Notes: generated by a model not told the origin, from the letters alone. Positions 17,524 to 27,643 are shown, numbered from the stretch's first letter. The stretch is 64,000 nt of DNA from Hwangdonia lutea (GCF_032814565.1 NZ_CP136521.1:2514501-2578500), one strand, 5' to 3'. Program-made: numbers and translations.

Positions 17524-17533
17524 ATTCTAAATA

Positions 17534-17827
17534 CTTAATAATTACCTCAGTAAAATATAATTACTTGAAGTTACGACAGCGTCGGAATCAGCGATTTTCA
17601 GAGATAATGAGCTGTATAAAAGAGGTTTGAATTCCAAATCAAGGAATATAAAATAAAAGCTAGATAAATATTTTAAAGTATCATGCACCAAAGCCAATGG
17701 TGCACAGCAATTTCCTAATAAATCGTTTTAATTTTTTGGTTCGTTTTGTATCAAGACAAAATGAACGTATCAAAAAAATATATTTACTGCGGAACACGCG
17801 ATGCTTTTTCCGTATTTTTATTCAATC
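17534..17827. other. Intergenic stretch without recognised gene
   Basis: A/T-rich DNA between MITE copy B and the next gene. The only structure I see is a small hairpin TGCACCA...TGGTGCA (17684-17704) without a T-run. No convincing promoter motif is visible. Confidence 0.4.
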
Positions 17828-18535
17828 ATGCGATGGAAAAATCTTTTTATAATAATTATAATTTTCAGCAATTCCGTTTCAGCCAAAGAATGGAGAAACC
17901 TAAAAACCTACCAAAAAACCACTCAAAAGCAAAATCTGTCATCATCAGATTGGTTAAAATCAGACCGACTAAAAAACACCTTGGTTTGGCAGCGCGCCAA
18001 TCACTATAATTTAATCCATAATTTACCAAAAGAATACAGTAATATTAACCAGCGTAAAGCTTTTTACATGTGGTTGTACAACGAGCTTGATAAAAAAGGG
18101 CACGAGGTAGTTTGGGTTAAAATGGCACACTATATTTCTACCAAATTACGTACAATGGAATCGTTTCCCTTTGCCATATTTACGAGCAAAAGAATTTTAA
18201 AGTATGCCAATAGTGGCAGCGAATTGGTTTTTAACGATGCCTTTGTGTCGTTAAATTCAATATACCAATCCCATAAAATATTCACAGGGAACAACGCTGT
18301 GCAATGGGATAGGGATATGCTGTACAAAGAGCAATATTTTTGGATTGCTCCTATTTACAAAACCATGGACGAACGAAGCCTGAAGAAGTTTCAGCGTATC
18401 GCTAAAGGAACATTTTTGTATGCGTGGGTGGTGCCAAAGGCCATTCGGTTTAAAGGCAACCTTTCAAAAGCCGAAGCGCGATATAAATACGCCTTCGATA
18501 CATTGAGGGCGTATTGCAAAAACAGATACAAATAA
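17828..18535 (+). CDS. Secreted protein of unknown function upstream of guaB
   Basis: About 235 residues from ATG 17828, chosen because a hydrophobic signal ([19 protein letters not shown]) follows; an earlier in-frame start at 17801 would add nine residues before it. The mature part is mostly helical and conserved-looking ([80 protein letters not shown]). I recall homologous flavobacterial proteins carrying the label 'insecticidal toxin complex protein', which I consider unsupported by the sequence: there is no Tc-toxin repeat or size. The function is unknown. It ends 60 bp before guaB. Confidence 0.6.
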   Translation: MRWKNLFIIIIIFSNSVSAKEWRNLKTYQKTTQKQNLSSSDWLKSDRLKNTLVWQRANHYNLIHNLPKEYSNINQRKAFYMWLYNELDKKGHEVVWVKMAHYISTKLRTMESFPFAIFTSKRILKYANSGSELVFNDAFVSLNSIYQSHKIFTGNNAVQWDRDMLYKEQYFWIAPIYKTMDERSLKKFQRIAKGTFLYAWVVPKAIRFKGNLSKAEARYKYAFDTLRAYCKNRYK

Positions 18536-18561
18536 TTAACAATTACTTGATATTTATATTG

Positions 18562-18569
18562 TATATTTG
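18562..18569 (+). promoter_or_regulatory. -7 promoter element of guaB
   Basis: TATATTTG, a perfect match to the Bacteroidota -7 consensus TAnnTTTG, lies 25 nt before the guaB ATG. No well-spaced TTG -33 element is visible. Confidence 0.5.
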
Positions 18570-18594
18570 CACGCAATTTAACGCTAATTGCAAA

Positions 18595-20067
18595 ATGACT
18601 TCACAACAAAATAAAATATTAGGAGAAGGTTTAACTTACGACGACGTTCTTTTGGTTCCAGCATTCTCAGAAGTACTTCCTCGCGAGGTCAATATCCAAA
18701 CCAAATTCACACGCAACATTACCATTAACGTGCCCATTATTTCGGCGGCCATGGATACCGTTACCGAAAGTAAAATGGCCATAGCTATGGCGCAAGAAGG
18801 CGGCATTGGTGTACTGCACAAAAACATGACAATTGAAGAGCAGGCCTTAAAAGTTAGAAGGGTAAAGCGTGCGGAAAGCGGTATGATTATCGATCCGGTT
18901 ACTTTACCACTCAATGCAAAGGTTGGTGATGCTAAACAATATATGGCCGAATATGGTATTGGAGGTATTCCTATTGTTAGTGAAGACCGCACGTTAAAAG
19001 GCATTGTTACCAATCGCGATTTGCGTTTCGAACACGATAACACGCGGCTAATTAGTGAGGTTATGACGAGTGAAAATCTAGTTACATCAGCTATAGGCAC
19101 CTCGTTGCAAGATGCTGAAAAGATTCTCCAAAAACATAAAATTGAAAAGCTACTTATTGTTGATGATAACTTTAAACTATCGGGTTTAATTACCTTTAGG
19201 GATATTACAAAAGTTACCCAAAAACCCAATGCCAATAAAGACCAATACGGCCGTTTACGTGTGGCTGCGGCCATTGGCGTTACCGGTGATGCGGTTGAAA
19301 GGGCAGAAGCTTTAGTAAACGCCGGTGTTGATGCCGTAGTTATCGATACGGCGCATGGGCACACAAAAGGCGTGGTGTTGGTGTTAAAAGAAATAAAATC
19401 CAAATTCCCAGACCTTGATGTGATTGTGGGCAACATTGCAACGGCCGAAGCAGCAAGATATTTGGTTGATGCCGGTGCCGATGCCGTAAAAGTTGGTATT
19501 GGTCCAGGTTCTATTTGTACCACGCGCGTTATCGCAGGTGTTGGTTTTCCACAGTTCTCGGCAGTGATAGAAGTCGCCGAGGCTATAAAAGGAAGTGGTG
19601 TTCCGGTAATTGCAGATGGCGGCATCCGTTATACTGGCGATATACCCAAAGCAATTGCTGCGGGAGCAGATACGGTGATGCTTGGTTCGCTTTTAGCGGG
19701 AACCAAAGAATCGCCCGGAGAGACCATTATTTACGAAGGTCGAAAGTTTAAATCGTATCGAGGTATGGGTTCTGTTGAAGCCATGAAACAGGGTAGTAAA
19801 GACCGTTATTTTCAGGATGTTGAAGACGATATTAAAAAATTAGTGCCAGAAGGTATTGTTGGGCGTGTGCCGTACAAAGGCGATTTATACGAAAGCATTC
19901 ACCAATTTATCGGTGGTTTACGTGCTGGCATGGGATATTGTGGCGCTAAAGACATCGCAACGCTAAAAGAAACTGGGCGCTTTGTGAAAATCACGGCGAG
20001 TGGTATTAACGAAAGCCATCCGCACGACGTTACCATTACCAAAGAATCTCCTAACTATTCAAGATAG
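18595..20067 (+). CDS. guaB: Inosine-5'-monophosphate dehydrogenase
   Basis: 490 residues from ATG 18595, the usual length. An in-frame start 81 bp upstream would overlap the previous gene and the promoter and is rejected. The enzyme oxidises IMP to XMP with NAD+, the first committed step of GMP synthesis, in the cytoplasm. N-terminal motif: [22 protein letters not shown]-domain pair covers about residues 90-210. The catalytic loop is [19 protein letters not shown] with the active-site Cys. The phosphate site is [20 protein letters not shown] and the flap begins [10 protein letters not shown]. All catalytic elements are intact. A rho-independent-like terminator follows at 20134. Confidence 0.97.
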   Translation: MTSQQNKILGEGLTYDDVLLVPAFSEVLPREVNIQTKFTRNITINVPIISAAMDTVTESKMAIAMAQEGGIGVLHKNMTIEEQALKVRRVKRAESGMIIDPVTLPLNAKVGDAKQYMAEYGIGGIPIVSEDRTLKGIVTNRDLRFEHDNTRLISEVMTSENLVTSAIGTSLQDAEKILQKHKIEKLLIVDDNFKLSGLITFRDITKVTQKPNANKDQYGRLRVAAAIGVTGDAVERAEALVNAGVDAVVIDTAHGHTKGVVLVLKEIKSKFPDLDVIVGNIATAEAARYLVDAGADAVKVGIGPGSICTTRVIAGVGFPQFSAVIEVAEAIKGSGVPVIADGGIRYTGDIPKAIAAGADTVMLGSLLAGTKESPGETIIYEGRKFKSYRGMGSVEAMKQGSKDRYFQDVEDDIKKLVPEGIVGRVPYKGDLYESIHQFIGGLRAGMGYCGAKDIATLKETGRFVKITASGINESHPHDVTITKESPNYSR

Positions 20068-20133
20068 TTTTTAATGAGCTTATTGAGCCGATTTATTGTC
20101 GGGAGTACATTTTATTAAAAGATGATATATAAA

Positions 20134-20160
20134 AAAAGCGCATATAGTATATGCGCTTTT
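20134..20160 (+). terminator. Terminator hairpin after guaB
   Basis: A 13-bp palindrome (AAAAGCGCATATA and complement) has A-runs before and T-runs after it, so it could terminate transcription in both directions between guaB and the convergent Crp-type gene. Confidence 0.75.
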
Positions 20161-20268
20161 ACTTTTGCTATTAATCATAGGGACTTACAAGAAGTATGTT
20201 GTCAATCTCAACGATGTAGCAAATGTATGATGATAAATCGTCAAAAAAATTGATGTATGATAATAAAT

Positions 20269-20853
20269 TCAGTTGTTTGATAATTCTTTTCTAATGCGAC
20301 TCAAACTTTCGGTGGTAATACCCAAATAAGATGCAATATGATAGTTTTTTAAACATTGCTGGATACTCTGAAAAGTATTAACAAAATTAATGTAGCGTTC
20401 GGTTGCAGATTGAGATAAACTTGCCAAAATACGCTTTTGGAAGGCAGCAAACGCACGCTCTAATTTTATCCTAAAAAAGGTTTCTACTTTGGGTATTTTC
20501 GCATACAAAAAGTCTTTATCTTCTTTCGAAATCCGGTACAACGTAGCATCTTGCAGCACTTCTATGGTAAGTATGGCTTTTGAATTTGAAAAAAACGCGG
20601 TAAAATCACTCATCCACCAATCATTGCAACCAAACTGTACCGTATATTCCTTTCCTTTAGAATTTATATGAAAGGAGCGTAAGCATCCATCTTCAATATA
20701 ATATTGCGCATCAACTACATCGCCGGCTTTTAACAATATTGCGCCTTTTTTGTAGGTTTCTTTATGAAACAAAGCATCAATAATCTTTATTTCTTGATTT
20801 GAGAAAGTAAGATTTTTGAATATTTTTTTTGCTATGTAAGTGTGAGTATCCAC
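20269..20853 (-). CDS. Crp/Fnr-family transcriptional regulator
   Basis: 194 residues. The N-terminal cyclic-nucleotide-binding beta-barrel covers about residues 25-125 (YKKGAILLKAGDVVDAQYYIEDGCLRSF ... TLYRISKEDKDFL). The C-terminal part is a short helix-turn-helix region (CLKNYHIASYLGITTESLSRIRKEL). No Fnr-type cysteine cluster is seen, and the cAMP-contacting residues of E. coli CRP are not obvious, so the effector is unknown. This is the common Bacteroidota CRP-like group often found as a single regulator. It is convergent with guaB, and 300 bp of non-coding DNA lies upstream. Confidence 0.88.
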   Translation of the reverse strand: MDTHTYIAKKIFKNLTFSNQEIKIIDALFHKETYKKGAILLKAGDVVDAQYYIEDGCLRSFHINSKGKEYTVQFGCNDWWMSDFTAFFSNSKAILTIEVLQDATLYRISKEDKDFLYAKIPKVETFFRIKLERAFAAFQKRILASLSQSATERYINFVNTFQSIQQCLKNYHIASYLGITTESLSRIRKELSNN

Positions 20854-21156
20854 CCTGAGTAAATTAAACCTTTAAAGTACGAAAAATCGCTTTATGCGCA
20901 TATTAAAGTCGTTATATTATATGATAAACTAGTCAATCTACTTTAATGCAAAAAAACACGTTGCTTTTATGATGAGATTCCTTCCTTTTAATATCATATA
21001 ATACTTTACTGTGTTGAAAATAAGTTTGTTGAGATTGTATAAATTAACAATTAAAGGTTTTAATTACATGCTTAAGTACGTTAAAACTATAACAGGAGCC
21101 GTCTTAATTATGCTTCATAAATAATAAGTTTTCAATTCTTTTTCTATTTTAGTTGT
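20854..21156. other. Divergent intergenic region, 303 bp
   Basis: This holds the upstream regions of the Crp-type regulator (minus strand) and the DUF2851 gene (plus strand). A weak -7-like TATTTTAG lies directly before the latter (about 21146-21153). No gene, tRNA or strong hairpin is seen. Confidence 0.4.
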
Positions 21157-22428
21157 ATGCAAGAGGATTTTCTACATTACGTCTGGCAACACAAAAAATT
21201 TGATGCATCTAATTTAAAAACCACCGATGCAGAACCGGTTTCCATAGTTTCGGTTGGACAACACAATAGCAATTCTGGACCTGATTTTTTTAACGCCCAA
21301 CTAAAAATTGACGACCAGCTTTGGGCGGGAAATGTAGAAATTCATATTAAATCTTCCGATTGGTTTTTGCACAATCACGAGCAAGACAAGACTTATGATA
21401 ATGTAATTCTACACGTGGTTTGGGAACACGATACCAATATTTACAGAAAGAATAACACGGCAATACCCACTTTGGAGCTGAAAGATTACACCTTTACTTC
21501 GGCGTTAAATAATTACAATAAATTGTTTTCTAAAAAGAATCATTGGATTAATTGTGAAAATGAATTTGAAAGTGTTGACGGTTTTATAATCCAAAATTGG
21601 TTAGAGCGTTTGTATTTTGAGCGATTGGAGCGAAAATCTGAAGATATAAACCAACTTTTAAAAACATCAAAAAACGATTGGGAGGCCGTTTTATTTAAAA
21701 TGCTTGCCAAAAATTTCGGACTTAAAGTTAATGCCGATGCCTTTTTAAGTATGGCAAATACTGTAGATTTTTCAATTATTAGAAAACTGCAAAATAGCCA
21801 AACCAGTTTGGAAGCCTTGTTTTTTGGTCAAGCTGATTTGTTGAACGCTGATGTTGAAGATGCTTATTTTCAAAATTTAGTAAAAGAATATCAATTTTTA
21901 AAACAGAAATTTACATTAAACAATAACAATGTAACCTCGGTTCAGTTTTTTAGATTACGGCCACCAAATTTTCCAACCGTACGCTTATCGCAATTAGCAA
22001 GCTTATATCACAAAGAGCAAAATCTGTTTTCAAAACTTAATACAATAAACAATATTGAAGATTTTTACACCCTATTTTCGGTACAAACATCAGCGTTTTG
22101 GGACTCGCATTACACGTTCGATAAAGTTTCAAAAACATCAAAAAAACAACTCACCAAAACGTTTATCGATTTGTTAATGATTAATACCATTATTCCTATA
22201 AAATTCGCTTATGCAAAGTATCAAGGCAAACAGGTTGAAGCAGATATCGTAAAGCTAATGCAGCACATTTCTTCAGAAAATAACAGTGTTATCGAAAAAT
22301 TCAATGCGCTTAAAAAAGTATCGACTTCCGCTTTACAATCCCAAGGGTTGCTTCAGCTAAAAAATGAATATTGCAGTAAAAATAAATGCTTGCAATGTGC
22401 CGTGGGAAACACACTTTTAAACAAATAA
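21157..22428 (+). CDS. DUF2851 family protein
   Basis: 423 residues, the normal length. The N-terminal block MQEDFLHYVWQHKKFD, then GQHNSNSGPDFFNAQLKIDDQLWAGNVEIHIKSSDW and HVVWEHDT, is the hallmark of DUF2851, a Bacteroidota-restricted cytoplasmic family. The conserved acidic/His pattern (GPDFFNA, GNVEIHI) resembles a nuclease-like metal site, but no activity is established to my knowledge. The C-terminus contains a Cys cluster, CSKNKCLQCAVGN, which could bind a metal. It is followed 44 bp downstream by the PspC-like gene, probably in the same operon. Confidence 0.88.
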   Translation: MQEDFLHYVWQHKKFDASNLKTTDAEPVSIVSVGQHNSNSGPDFFNAQLKIDDQLWAGNVEIHIKSSDWFLHNHEQDKTYDNVILHVVWEHDTNIYRKNNTAIPTLELKDYTFTSALNNYNKLFSKKNHWINCENEFESVDGFIIQNWLERLYFERLERKSEDINQLLKTSKNDWEAVLFKMLAKNFGLKVNADAFLSMANTVDFSIIRKLQNSQTSLEALFFGQADLLNADVEDAYFQNLVKEYQFLKQKFTLNNNNVTSVQFFRLRPPNFPTVRLSQLASLYHKEQNLFSKLNTINNIEDFYTLFSVQTSAFWDSHYTFDKVSKTSKKQLTKTFIDLLMINTIIPIKFAYAKYQGKQVEADIVKLMQHISSENNSVIEKFNALKKVSTSALQSQGLLQLKNEYCSKNKCLQCAVGNTLLNK

Positions 22429-22472
22429 AGGTATAAACTTTTAAACTATAAAAGGAAGTGTTAAATTGCAAC

Positions 22473-22700
22473 ATGAACATTTTCTACAAACCCTTATTGT
22501 TTTTTCAAAAGCACGGATATTATGTTTGTCAGCGAATTGCAGACAGGTTTGGTATTCGGGCTAAAGTGGTGCGTACAACGTTTATGTATCTTACTTTTGT
22601 AACCGTTGGTTTTGGTTTTGCACTCTACTTATTTTTGGCTTTTTGGATGCACGTTAAAGATTTGGTTTATACAAAACGCTCATCGGTTTTTGATTTATGA
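22473..22700 (+). CDS. PspC-domain small membrane protein
   Basis: 75 residues from ATG 22473; a GTG 15 bp upstream is less likely. The core RIADRFGIRAKVVRTTFMYLTFVTVGFG followed by a second hydrophobic stretch (YLFLAFWMHVKDL) matches the PspC family, a single-pass inner-membrane protein related to phage-shock response. It overlaps the downstream channel gene by 4 bp (ATGA), so the two are translationally coupled. No pspA or pspB is nearby, so a link to a Psp response is only family-based. Confidence 0.75.
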   Translation: MNIFYKPLLFFQKHGYYVCQRIADRFGIRAKVVRTTFMYLTFVTVGFGFALYLFLAFWMHVKDLVYTKRSSVFDL

Positions 22701-23710
22701 ATCCACTAATAAAAATTTTTAGAACAAAAATTTACACAGCAATTTTTCTGTTGATTCTTTTAGTGGGCATTGGTGTTGTTGGTTTTAAATCGATGTCTTA
22801 TTACACCTGGATCGATGCACTTTACATGACCGTTATAACCATAACTACTGTTGGTTTTAAAGAGGTTCACCCATTAGATGATGCCACAAAAATTTTCACT
22901 ATATTTTTAATTTTAACAAGTGTTATTATATTAGGATATGCCTTATCTGTGATTACCGAATATATTTTAAGTAAGAATAATTTTGAAGAATTAAAACAAA
23001 AAAAGATGCAGAAAAAGATTGATAGTTTAAAAAACCACATTATAATTTGTGGTTACGGAAGAAATGGAAGACAAGCTGCAAGAAAATTATTTGCCTACAA
23101 TAAACCATTTGTCATTATTGAAAAAAATAAAGAATTAGTCGATAAAACTGGAAATGAAGAAACCCCGTTTGTGTTGGGTAACGCCAGTGAAGATGACACC
23201 TTATTGCAGGCGGGAATTGATAGAGCATCGTGTTTAATAACGGCTTTGCCAAACGATGCCGATAATTTATTTATCGTACTTTCTGCCCGACAAATTAATA
23301 AGGATATAAACATTATAAGTCGCGCTTCTCAAGAAACCTCGTATAAAAAATTAAAACTTGCAGGTGCCAACAATGTTATTTTACCAGATAAAATTGGTGG
23401 CGACCACATGGCTTCGTTGGTCGTGGTTCCGGGACTCATGGAATTTGTGGACAACCTGTCAATCGTTGGGAAATCCAATATAAATATTGAAGAGATTGCT
23501 GTCGAAAAACTTACCAAAGAAATAAAAACCATTAAAGATTTAGATCTTAGAAAAAAAACCGGTTGTTCTGTGATTGGATATAAAGATGAAAACGGCGAAT
23601 ATATAGTAAATCCCGAAGCTGATTTGGATCTTGCACCGCATTCAAAAATTATAGTTTTAGGTCGGCCAGAGCAAATTGAAGTGCTTAATTCTGTATATAA
23701 TATTGATTAG
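22697..23710 (+). CDS. Two-TM potassium channel with RCK (TrkA-N/TrkA-C) domains
   Basis: 337 residues. Two membrane helices flank a pore loop with a selectivity-filter-like TITTVGFKEV (TVGF at residues 51-54, in place of the commoner TVGYG). After it comes a TrkA-N/RCK Rossmann domain (IIICGYGRNGRQAARKLF, then FVIIEKNKELVD and GNASEDDTLLQAGI), and a TrkA-C domain closes the protein (IVNPEADLDLAPHSKIIVLG). This is the MthK/Kch-like architecture of a ligand-gated K+ channel in the inner membrane. The start codon overlaps the stop of the PspC-like gene. Phe in place of Tyr in the filter occurs in some channels and should still conduct K+, but I cannot verify this. Confidence 0.9.
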   Translation: MNPLIKIFRTKIYTAIFLLILLVGIGVVGFKSMSYYTWIDALYMTVITITTVGFKEVHPLDDATKIFTIFLILTSVIILGYALSVITEYILSKNNFEELKQKKMQKKIDSLKNHIIICGYGRNGRQAARKLFAYNKPFVIIEKNKELVDKTGNEETPFVLGNASEDDTLLQAGIDRASCLITALPNDADNLFIVLSARQINKDINIISRASQETSYKKLKLAGANNVILPDKIGGDHMASLVVVPGLMEFVDNLSIVGKSNINIEEIAVEKLTKEIKTIKDLDLRKKTGCSVIGYKDENGEYIVNPEADLDLAPHSKIIVLGRPEQIEVLNSVYNID

Positions 23711-23817
23711 CGGATTCTCTATTTAACAGCCAATTGTTTTAAAAAATCAAATATTTTTAGCATCTTGCTAGCCTTAAATATAAATTCCTTAATAAAACTA
23801 ACTAACAATAGACAATT

Positions 23818-25464
23818 ATGAAGAAGTGTCTTCTTTCAATTTTCACATTATTATTACCCATTTTAACATACGCACAAGACATCGAAGAATTAAGTTTTGG
23901 CCAACGCATCGATAAGGCTTTCCAGCCCGTTGCAGATTGGTGGGAAGGCTTTGTTTTAACACCTGTAAGCTTAGGCGTATATAATGTTCCTTTTGTGGTA
24001 ATTTTATTGGTATTGGGAGCCACGTTTTTTACGATCTATTTTGGTTTTCCTAATATTCGAAGATTTCCTTTGGCTATAAATACGGTTCGAGGAAAATATG
24101 ATGATATTGAAGGCGGTCACCATGCTGAAGATAAAGTAGCAGTTAATATTGTTGATGGCGATTTGCCAGATACGATTCGAGATGAAAGTAAAGAAGGTGA
24201 AGTAAGCCATTTTCAAGCTTTGGCAACGGCCGTTTCCGGTACCGTAGGTTTGGGTAATATTGCTGGTGTTGCCGTGGCTATTGCTATTGGTGGACCGGGC
24301 GCCACTTTTTGGATGATTGTTTGTGGGTTAATAGGCATGTCTACAAAATTTGTTGAATGTACATTGGGTGTAAAATATAGAGATGTTGGCGAGGATGGAA
24401 CCGTTTATGGCGGCCCCATGTATTACTTGTCAAAAGGATTGCAAGAGCGCGGTTTTAAAGGTATAGGGAAATTTTTAGCGGTATTGTTCGCCATACTTTG
24501 TGTGGGGGCTTCGTTTGGTGGCGGTAATGCATTTCAATCCAATCAAGCGGCGCAACAATTATCCGATTTGGTGGGATGGAATTTTCAAACGGCTGGCTTT
24601 TGGATAGGCTTGGTTATTGCCGTAATAGTTGCCATTGTAATTATTGGAGGTATTAAAAGAATAGCTACCGTAACTGAAAGAATAGTGCCTTTTATGGCTG
24701 GTATTTATGTGTTGGCAGCCTTAATTATTATTGGTGCCAATTATAGATTTATCGATGATGCCTTTACTTTAATTATAGAAGGAGCCTTCACGCCCATGGC
24801 GGGATTAGGTGGAATCGTTGGGGTGCTTATTGTTGGGTTTCAACGTGCGGCTTTCTCAAATGAAGCCGGGGCAGGTTCTGCGGCCATTGCACATTCTGCC
24901 GTAAAAACCAAATATCCAGCTTCAGAAGGTGTTGTTGCTTTATTGGAGCCATTTATCGATACCGTGGTTATTTGTACCATGACCGCTTTGGTGATTATCT
25001 TTTTTAATATGGATGATGTATCAACCGTTCAAGCGGCATTTACTTATGGAGGCGACGGCGGCGGAAATGTTATTTTAAAGGAAACAGGTAAAGCCGTTGG
25101 GGGCGTAGAGCTTACCTCTAGGGCGTTTGACGCTGTGATACCTCACTTTTCATATGTGTTAACGGTTGCCATTATTTTGTTTGCTTTTTCAACCATGATA
25201 TCGTGGTCGTACTACGGGTTGCAATCTTGGAAATTTTTATTCGGTAGAGGCAAAGGAGCAGATTTAGCCTATAAAGTTTTGTTTTTAATTTTTGTGGTTA
25301 TTGGAGCTTCAACCACGCTTAATGCGGTAATTAAATTCTCTGATGCTATGATTTTAGCATTGGTTTTCCCGAACATGATTGGGCTTTTCTTCTTATTTCC
25401 TAAAGTAAAAGAAGAAATGAGTAAATATATGGGCGCCATTAAAGCGAGTAAAGAGAAGAAGTAA
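23818..25464 (+). CDS. Alanine/glycine:cation symporter (AGCS family)
   Basis: 548 residues with about 10-11 membrane helices. Family signatures are FPNIRRFPLAI, a long hydrophilic insert (about residues 96-130), then the conserved HFQALATAVSGTVGLGNIAGVAVAIAIGGPGATFWM block, FVECTLGVKYRD, VYGGPMYYLSKGL, and AAFSNEAGAGSAAIAHSAVK. The protein imports small neutral amino acids (Ala/Gly) with Na+ or H+. The N-terminus looks like a cleavable signal peptide (MKKCLLSIFTLLLPILTYAQ), frequent in Bacteroidota AGCS proteins. The insert (about 30 residues with EDKVAVNIVDGD) is longer than in Gram-positive members. It appears monocistronic. Confidence 0.92.
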   Translation: MKKCLLSIFTLLLPILTYAQDIEELSFGQRIDKAFQPVADWWEGFVLTPVSLGVYNVPFVVILLVLGATFFTIYFGFPNIRRFPLAINTVRGKYDDIEGGHHAEDKVAVNIVDGDLPDTIRDESKEGEVSHFQALATAVSGTVGLGNIAGVAVAIAIGGPGATFWMIVCGLIGMSTKFVECTLGVKYRDVGEDGTVYGGPMYYLSKGLQERGFKGIGKFLAVLFAILCVGASFGGGNAFQSNQAAQQLSDLVGWNFQTAGFWIGLVIAVIVAIVIIGGIKRIATVTERIVPFMAGIYVLAALIIIGANYRFIDDAFTLIIEGAFTPMAGLGGIVGVLIVGFQRAAFSNEAGAGSAAIAHSAVKTKYPASEGVVALLEPFIDTVVICTMTALVIIFFNMDDVSTVQAAFTYGGDGGGNVILKETGKAVGGVELTSRAFDAVIPHFSYVLTVAIILFAFSTMISWSYYGLQSWKFLFGRGKGADLAYKVLFLIFVVIGASTTLNAVIKFSDAMILALVFPNMIGLFFLFPKVKEEMSKYMGAIKASKEKK

Positions 25465-25569
25465 TGCTATGAAAAGGAATAATTTGAAACAGCCAAACTG
25501 AATTTTGTCCATTAAAGATAATTATAAGGCTGTTGCATTTTACTAATTAAAAACCATAAATGTATACAG

Positions 25570-26448
25570 ATGAAATCCCATTTCACGTTTTCTAAAGAGC
25601 AACGAAATGGGATTTTTTTATTGATACTTTTAATCATAATTCTACAGGCTGTTTATTTTTATGTTGTGCCGTTAACTGGTAACGAATCAAATGCGATAAC
25701 GGTAAGTCAACACGAACTCTTAAAGTTTCAAAAAGAAATTGATTCCCTAAAACGTGTTGAACTTGAATCGAGACAACCAAAAATTTATCCTTTCAACCCC
25801 AATTATATTACCGATTATAAAGGTGCTTCCTTGGGTATGTCAAACGAAGAAATAGACCGCTTGCATGCCTTTAGAAAACAGGGCAAATGGGTAAACAGCA
25901 CTAAAGAGTTTCAGCAAGTCACCAAAATATCAGATTCGCTTTTAAAGGCCATATCGCCTTATTTTAAATTCCCCGATTGGGTAACAAATCCCAAACCAAA
26001 AACCAATGCCGTGGTGTACAACAATACACCAAAAACCTTTGCTCAAAAACAAGATTTAAATACAGCAACTGCAAAGCAATTACAAAAAGTAAATGGTGTG
26101 GGAGCCTATTATTCTGAGCGTATTGTAAAATTAAGAAACTCATTTTCCGGTGGTTTTATTGCCGATGTTCAGCTTCAGGATGTTTACGGACTAAAACCTG
26201 AAGTCATTGAAAAAATCACGGATCAGTTTACCGTTAAAACCCCAAGACAAATCAAAAAAATCAATATAAATAACGCTGAAATCGAAGACCTGGTTACCAT
26301 ACAGCATATCGATTACGATTTGGCACACGAAATTGTTGAGCAACGTAAATTAAGAGACGGGTACAAATCCTTAGACGAATTAAAAAAAGTTAAAGACTTT
26401 CCTGTAAATAAATTCGAGATAATTAAATTATATTTGTCGATAGATTAG
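25570..26448 (+). CDS. Membrane-anchored helix-hairpin-helix (ComEA-like) protein
   Basis: 292 residues. A basic N-terminus and one membrane helix (IFLLILLIIILQAVYFYVV, residues ~15-33) anchor it. Helix-hairpin-helix motifs follow: ISDSLLKAISPYFKFPDW, then DLNTATAKQLQKVNGVGAYYSERIVKLRNSF, and ININNAEIEDLVTIQHIDYDLAHEIVEQR. The second is the ComEA-type double-stranded DNA-binding element. In competent bacteria, ComEA binds DNA in the periplasm; in Bacteroidota such proteins are common, but uptake function is unproven here. It lies just before the acyl-CoA dehydrogenase gene (28 bp), but no competence genes are nearby. Confidence 0.85.
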   Translation: MKSHFTFSKEQRNGIFLLILLIIILQAVYFYVVPLTGNESNAITVSQHELLKFQKEIDSLKRVELESRQPKIYPFNPNYITDYKGASLGMSNEEIDRLHAFRKQGKWVNSTKEFQQVTKISDSLLKAISPYFKFPDWVTNPKPKTNAVVYNNTPKTFAQKQDLNTATAKQLQKVNGVGAYYSERIVKLRNSFSGGFIADVQLQDVYGLKPEVIEKITDQFTVKTPRQIKKININNAEIEDLVTIQHIDYDLAHEIVEQRKLRDGYKSLDELKKVKDFPVNKFEIIKLYLSID

Positions 26449-26476
26449 GCAATCGAATTGAAAGAAAAAAACGCTA

Positions 26477-27643
26477 ATGGATACAATGTACTTCACCGAA
26501 GAGCATCAACTTTTTAGAAAAAGTTTACAGGATTTTTTAACCAAAGAAGTCGTTCCGCATATTGATAAATGGGAAAGCAATGGACATATTGAACATTTCA
26601 TATGGAAAAAAATGGGCGATATGGGCTTTTTCGGAATCAATTACCCGGAGGCTTATGGCGGACTGAATTTAGACCTTTTTTATACCGTTATTCTTCTTGA
26701 AGAGCTTCAAAAAATAAACTCTGGTGGTTTTGCCGCAGCCATTTGGGCGCACTGTTATTTGGCCATGACGCATCTTAATGCCGAAGGCAATCACGACATT
26801 AAGGAGCATTATTTAGCACCAAGTATTGCTGGCGACAAAATAGGATGCTTGTGCATTACCGAACCTTTTGGCGGTAGCGATGTAGCGGGCATGCGCACTA
26901 CAGCGGTTAAAAATGGCGACCATTATATTATAAACGGATCAAAAACATTTATCACCAATGGCGTGGTAAGCGATTATTTGGTAGTAGCGGCCAAAACAAA
27001 CCCCGAATTGGGCAACAAAGGCATTAGTATTTTTGTTATCGATAGAGAAACACCAGGTGTGTCGGCAACCAAATTGGATAAGTTGGGTTGGCGGGCATCC
27101 GATACCGGAGAAATAGCTTTCGATAATGTTAAGGTTCCGGCAAGCAATTTGTTGGGCGAAGAAAATAAAGGCTTCCCGTATATTATGCAGCATTTCTCGT
27201 TAGAGCGTTTAATTATGGGCGTAAACGCACATGCCAGAGCAGAATACGCTTTGGAGTATGCACTAAAATACATGTCTGAGCGTATGGCTTTTGGAAAATC
27301 CATCGATAAATTTCAAGCCTTACGCCACACCGTAGCTGAACTTTATGCCGACATGGAAATATGTAAAACCTTTAACTACGCAGTGGCTTACAGATTAAAC
27401 AAAGGCGAGTACGTGGTAAAAGAAGCGTCGATGTCCAAGCTTAAATCTACCAAAATGGCCGACGAGGTTATTTACCAATGTCTCCAATTTTTAGGTGGCT
27501 ACGGCTATATGGAAGATTACCCCATGGCAAGACTGCTGCGCGATAGCCGCTTAGGGCCAATAGGTGGAGGCACTTCTGAAATCTTAAAAGAGATTATCGC
27601 AAAAATCATTATTGATAAAAAGGATTATAAACCAGCCACTTAA
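26477..27643 (+). CDS. Acyl-CoA dehydrogenase
   Basis: The 388-residue length is typical. It is an FAD enzyme that introduces a C2-C3 double bond into acyl-CoA, passing electrons to ETF. Motifs are CLCITEPFGGSDVAGMRTTAV (FAD/substrate signature), YIINGSKTFITNGVVSDYLVVAAKT, a middle beta-domain (WRASDTGEIAFDNVKVPASN), ERMAFGKSIDKFQALRH, and the C-terminal signature YQCLQFLGGYGYMEDYPMARLLRDSRL...GGGTSEILKEIIAK. The acyl-chain length cannot be read. Its last codons (AKIIIDKKDYKPAT) and stop are reproduced in a tandem repeat just downstream. Confidence 0.95.
   Translation: MDTMYFTEEHQLFRKSLQDFLTKEVVPHIDKWESNGHIEHFIWKKMGDMGFFGINYPEAYGGLNLDLFYTVILLEELQKINSGGFAAAIWAHCYLAMTHLNAEGNHDIKEHYLAPSIAGDKIGCLCITEPFGGSDVAGMRTTAVKNGDHYIINGSKTFITNGVVSDYLVVAAKTNPELGNKGISIFVIDRETPGVSATKLDKLGWRASDTGEIAFDNVKVPASNLLGEENKGFPYIMQHFSLERLIMGVNAHARAEYALEYALKYMSERMAFGKSIDKFQALRHTVAELYADMEICKTFNYAVAYRLNKGEYVVKEASMSKLKSTKMADEVIYQCLQFLGGYGYMEDYPMARLLRDSRLGPIGGGTSEILKEIIAKIIIDKKDYKPAT

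Noticed and set aside
17746-18009. Plus-strand open frame of 87 residues before guaB
   Set aside because: It overlaps the secreted-protein gene in another frame and lacks a signal or domain.
18514-18594. Upstream extension of guaB
   Set aside because: It would overlap the preceding gene and the promoter, and it adds a sequence absent from IMP dehydrogenases.
20489-20671. Plus-strand frame within the Crp-type gene
   Set aside because: Antisense shadow without start context or recognisable content.
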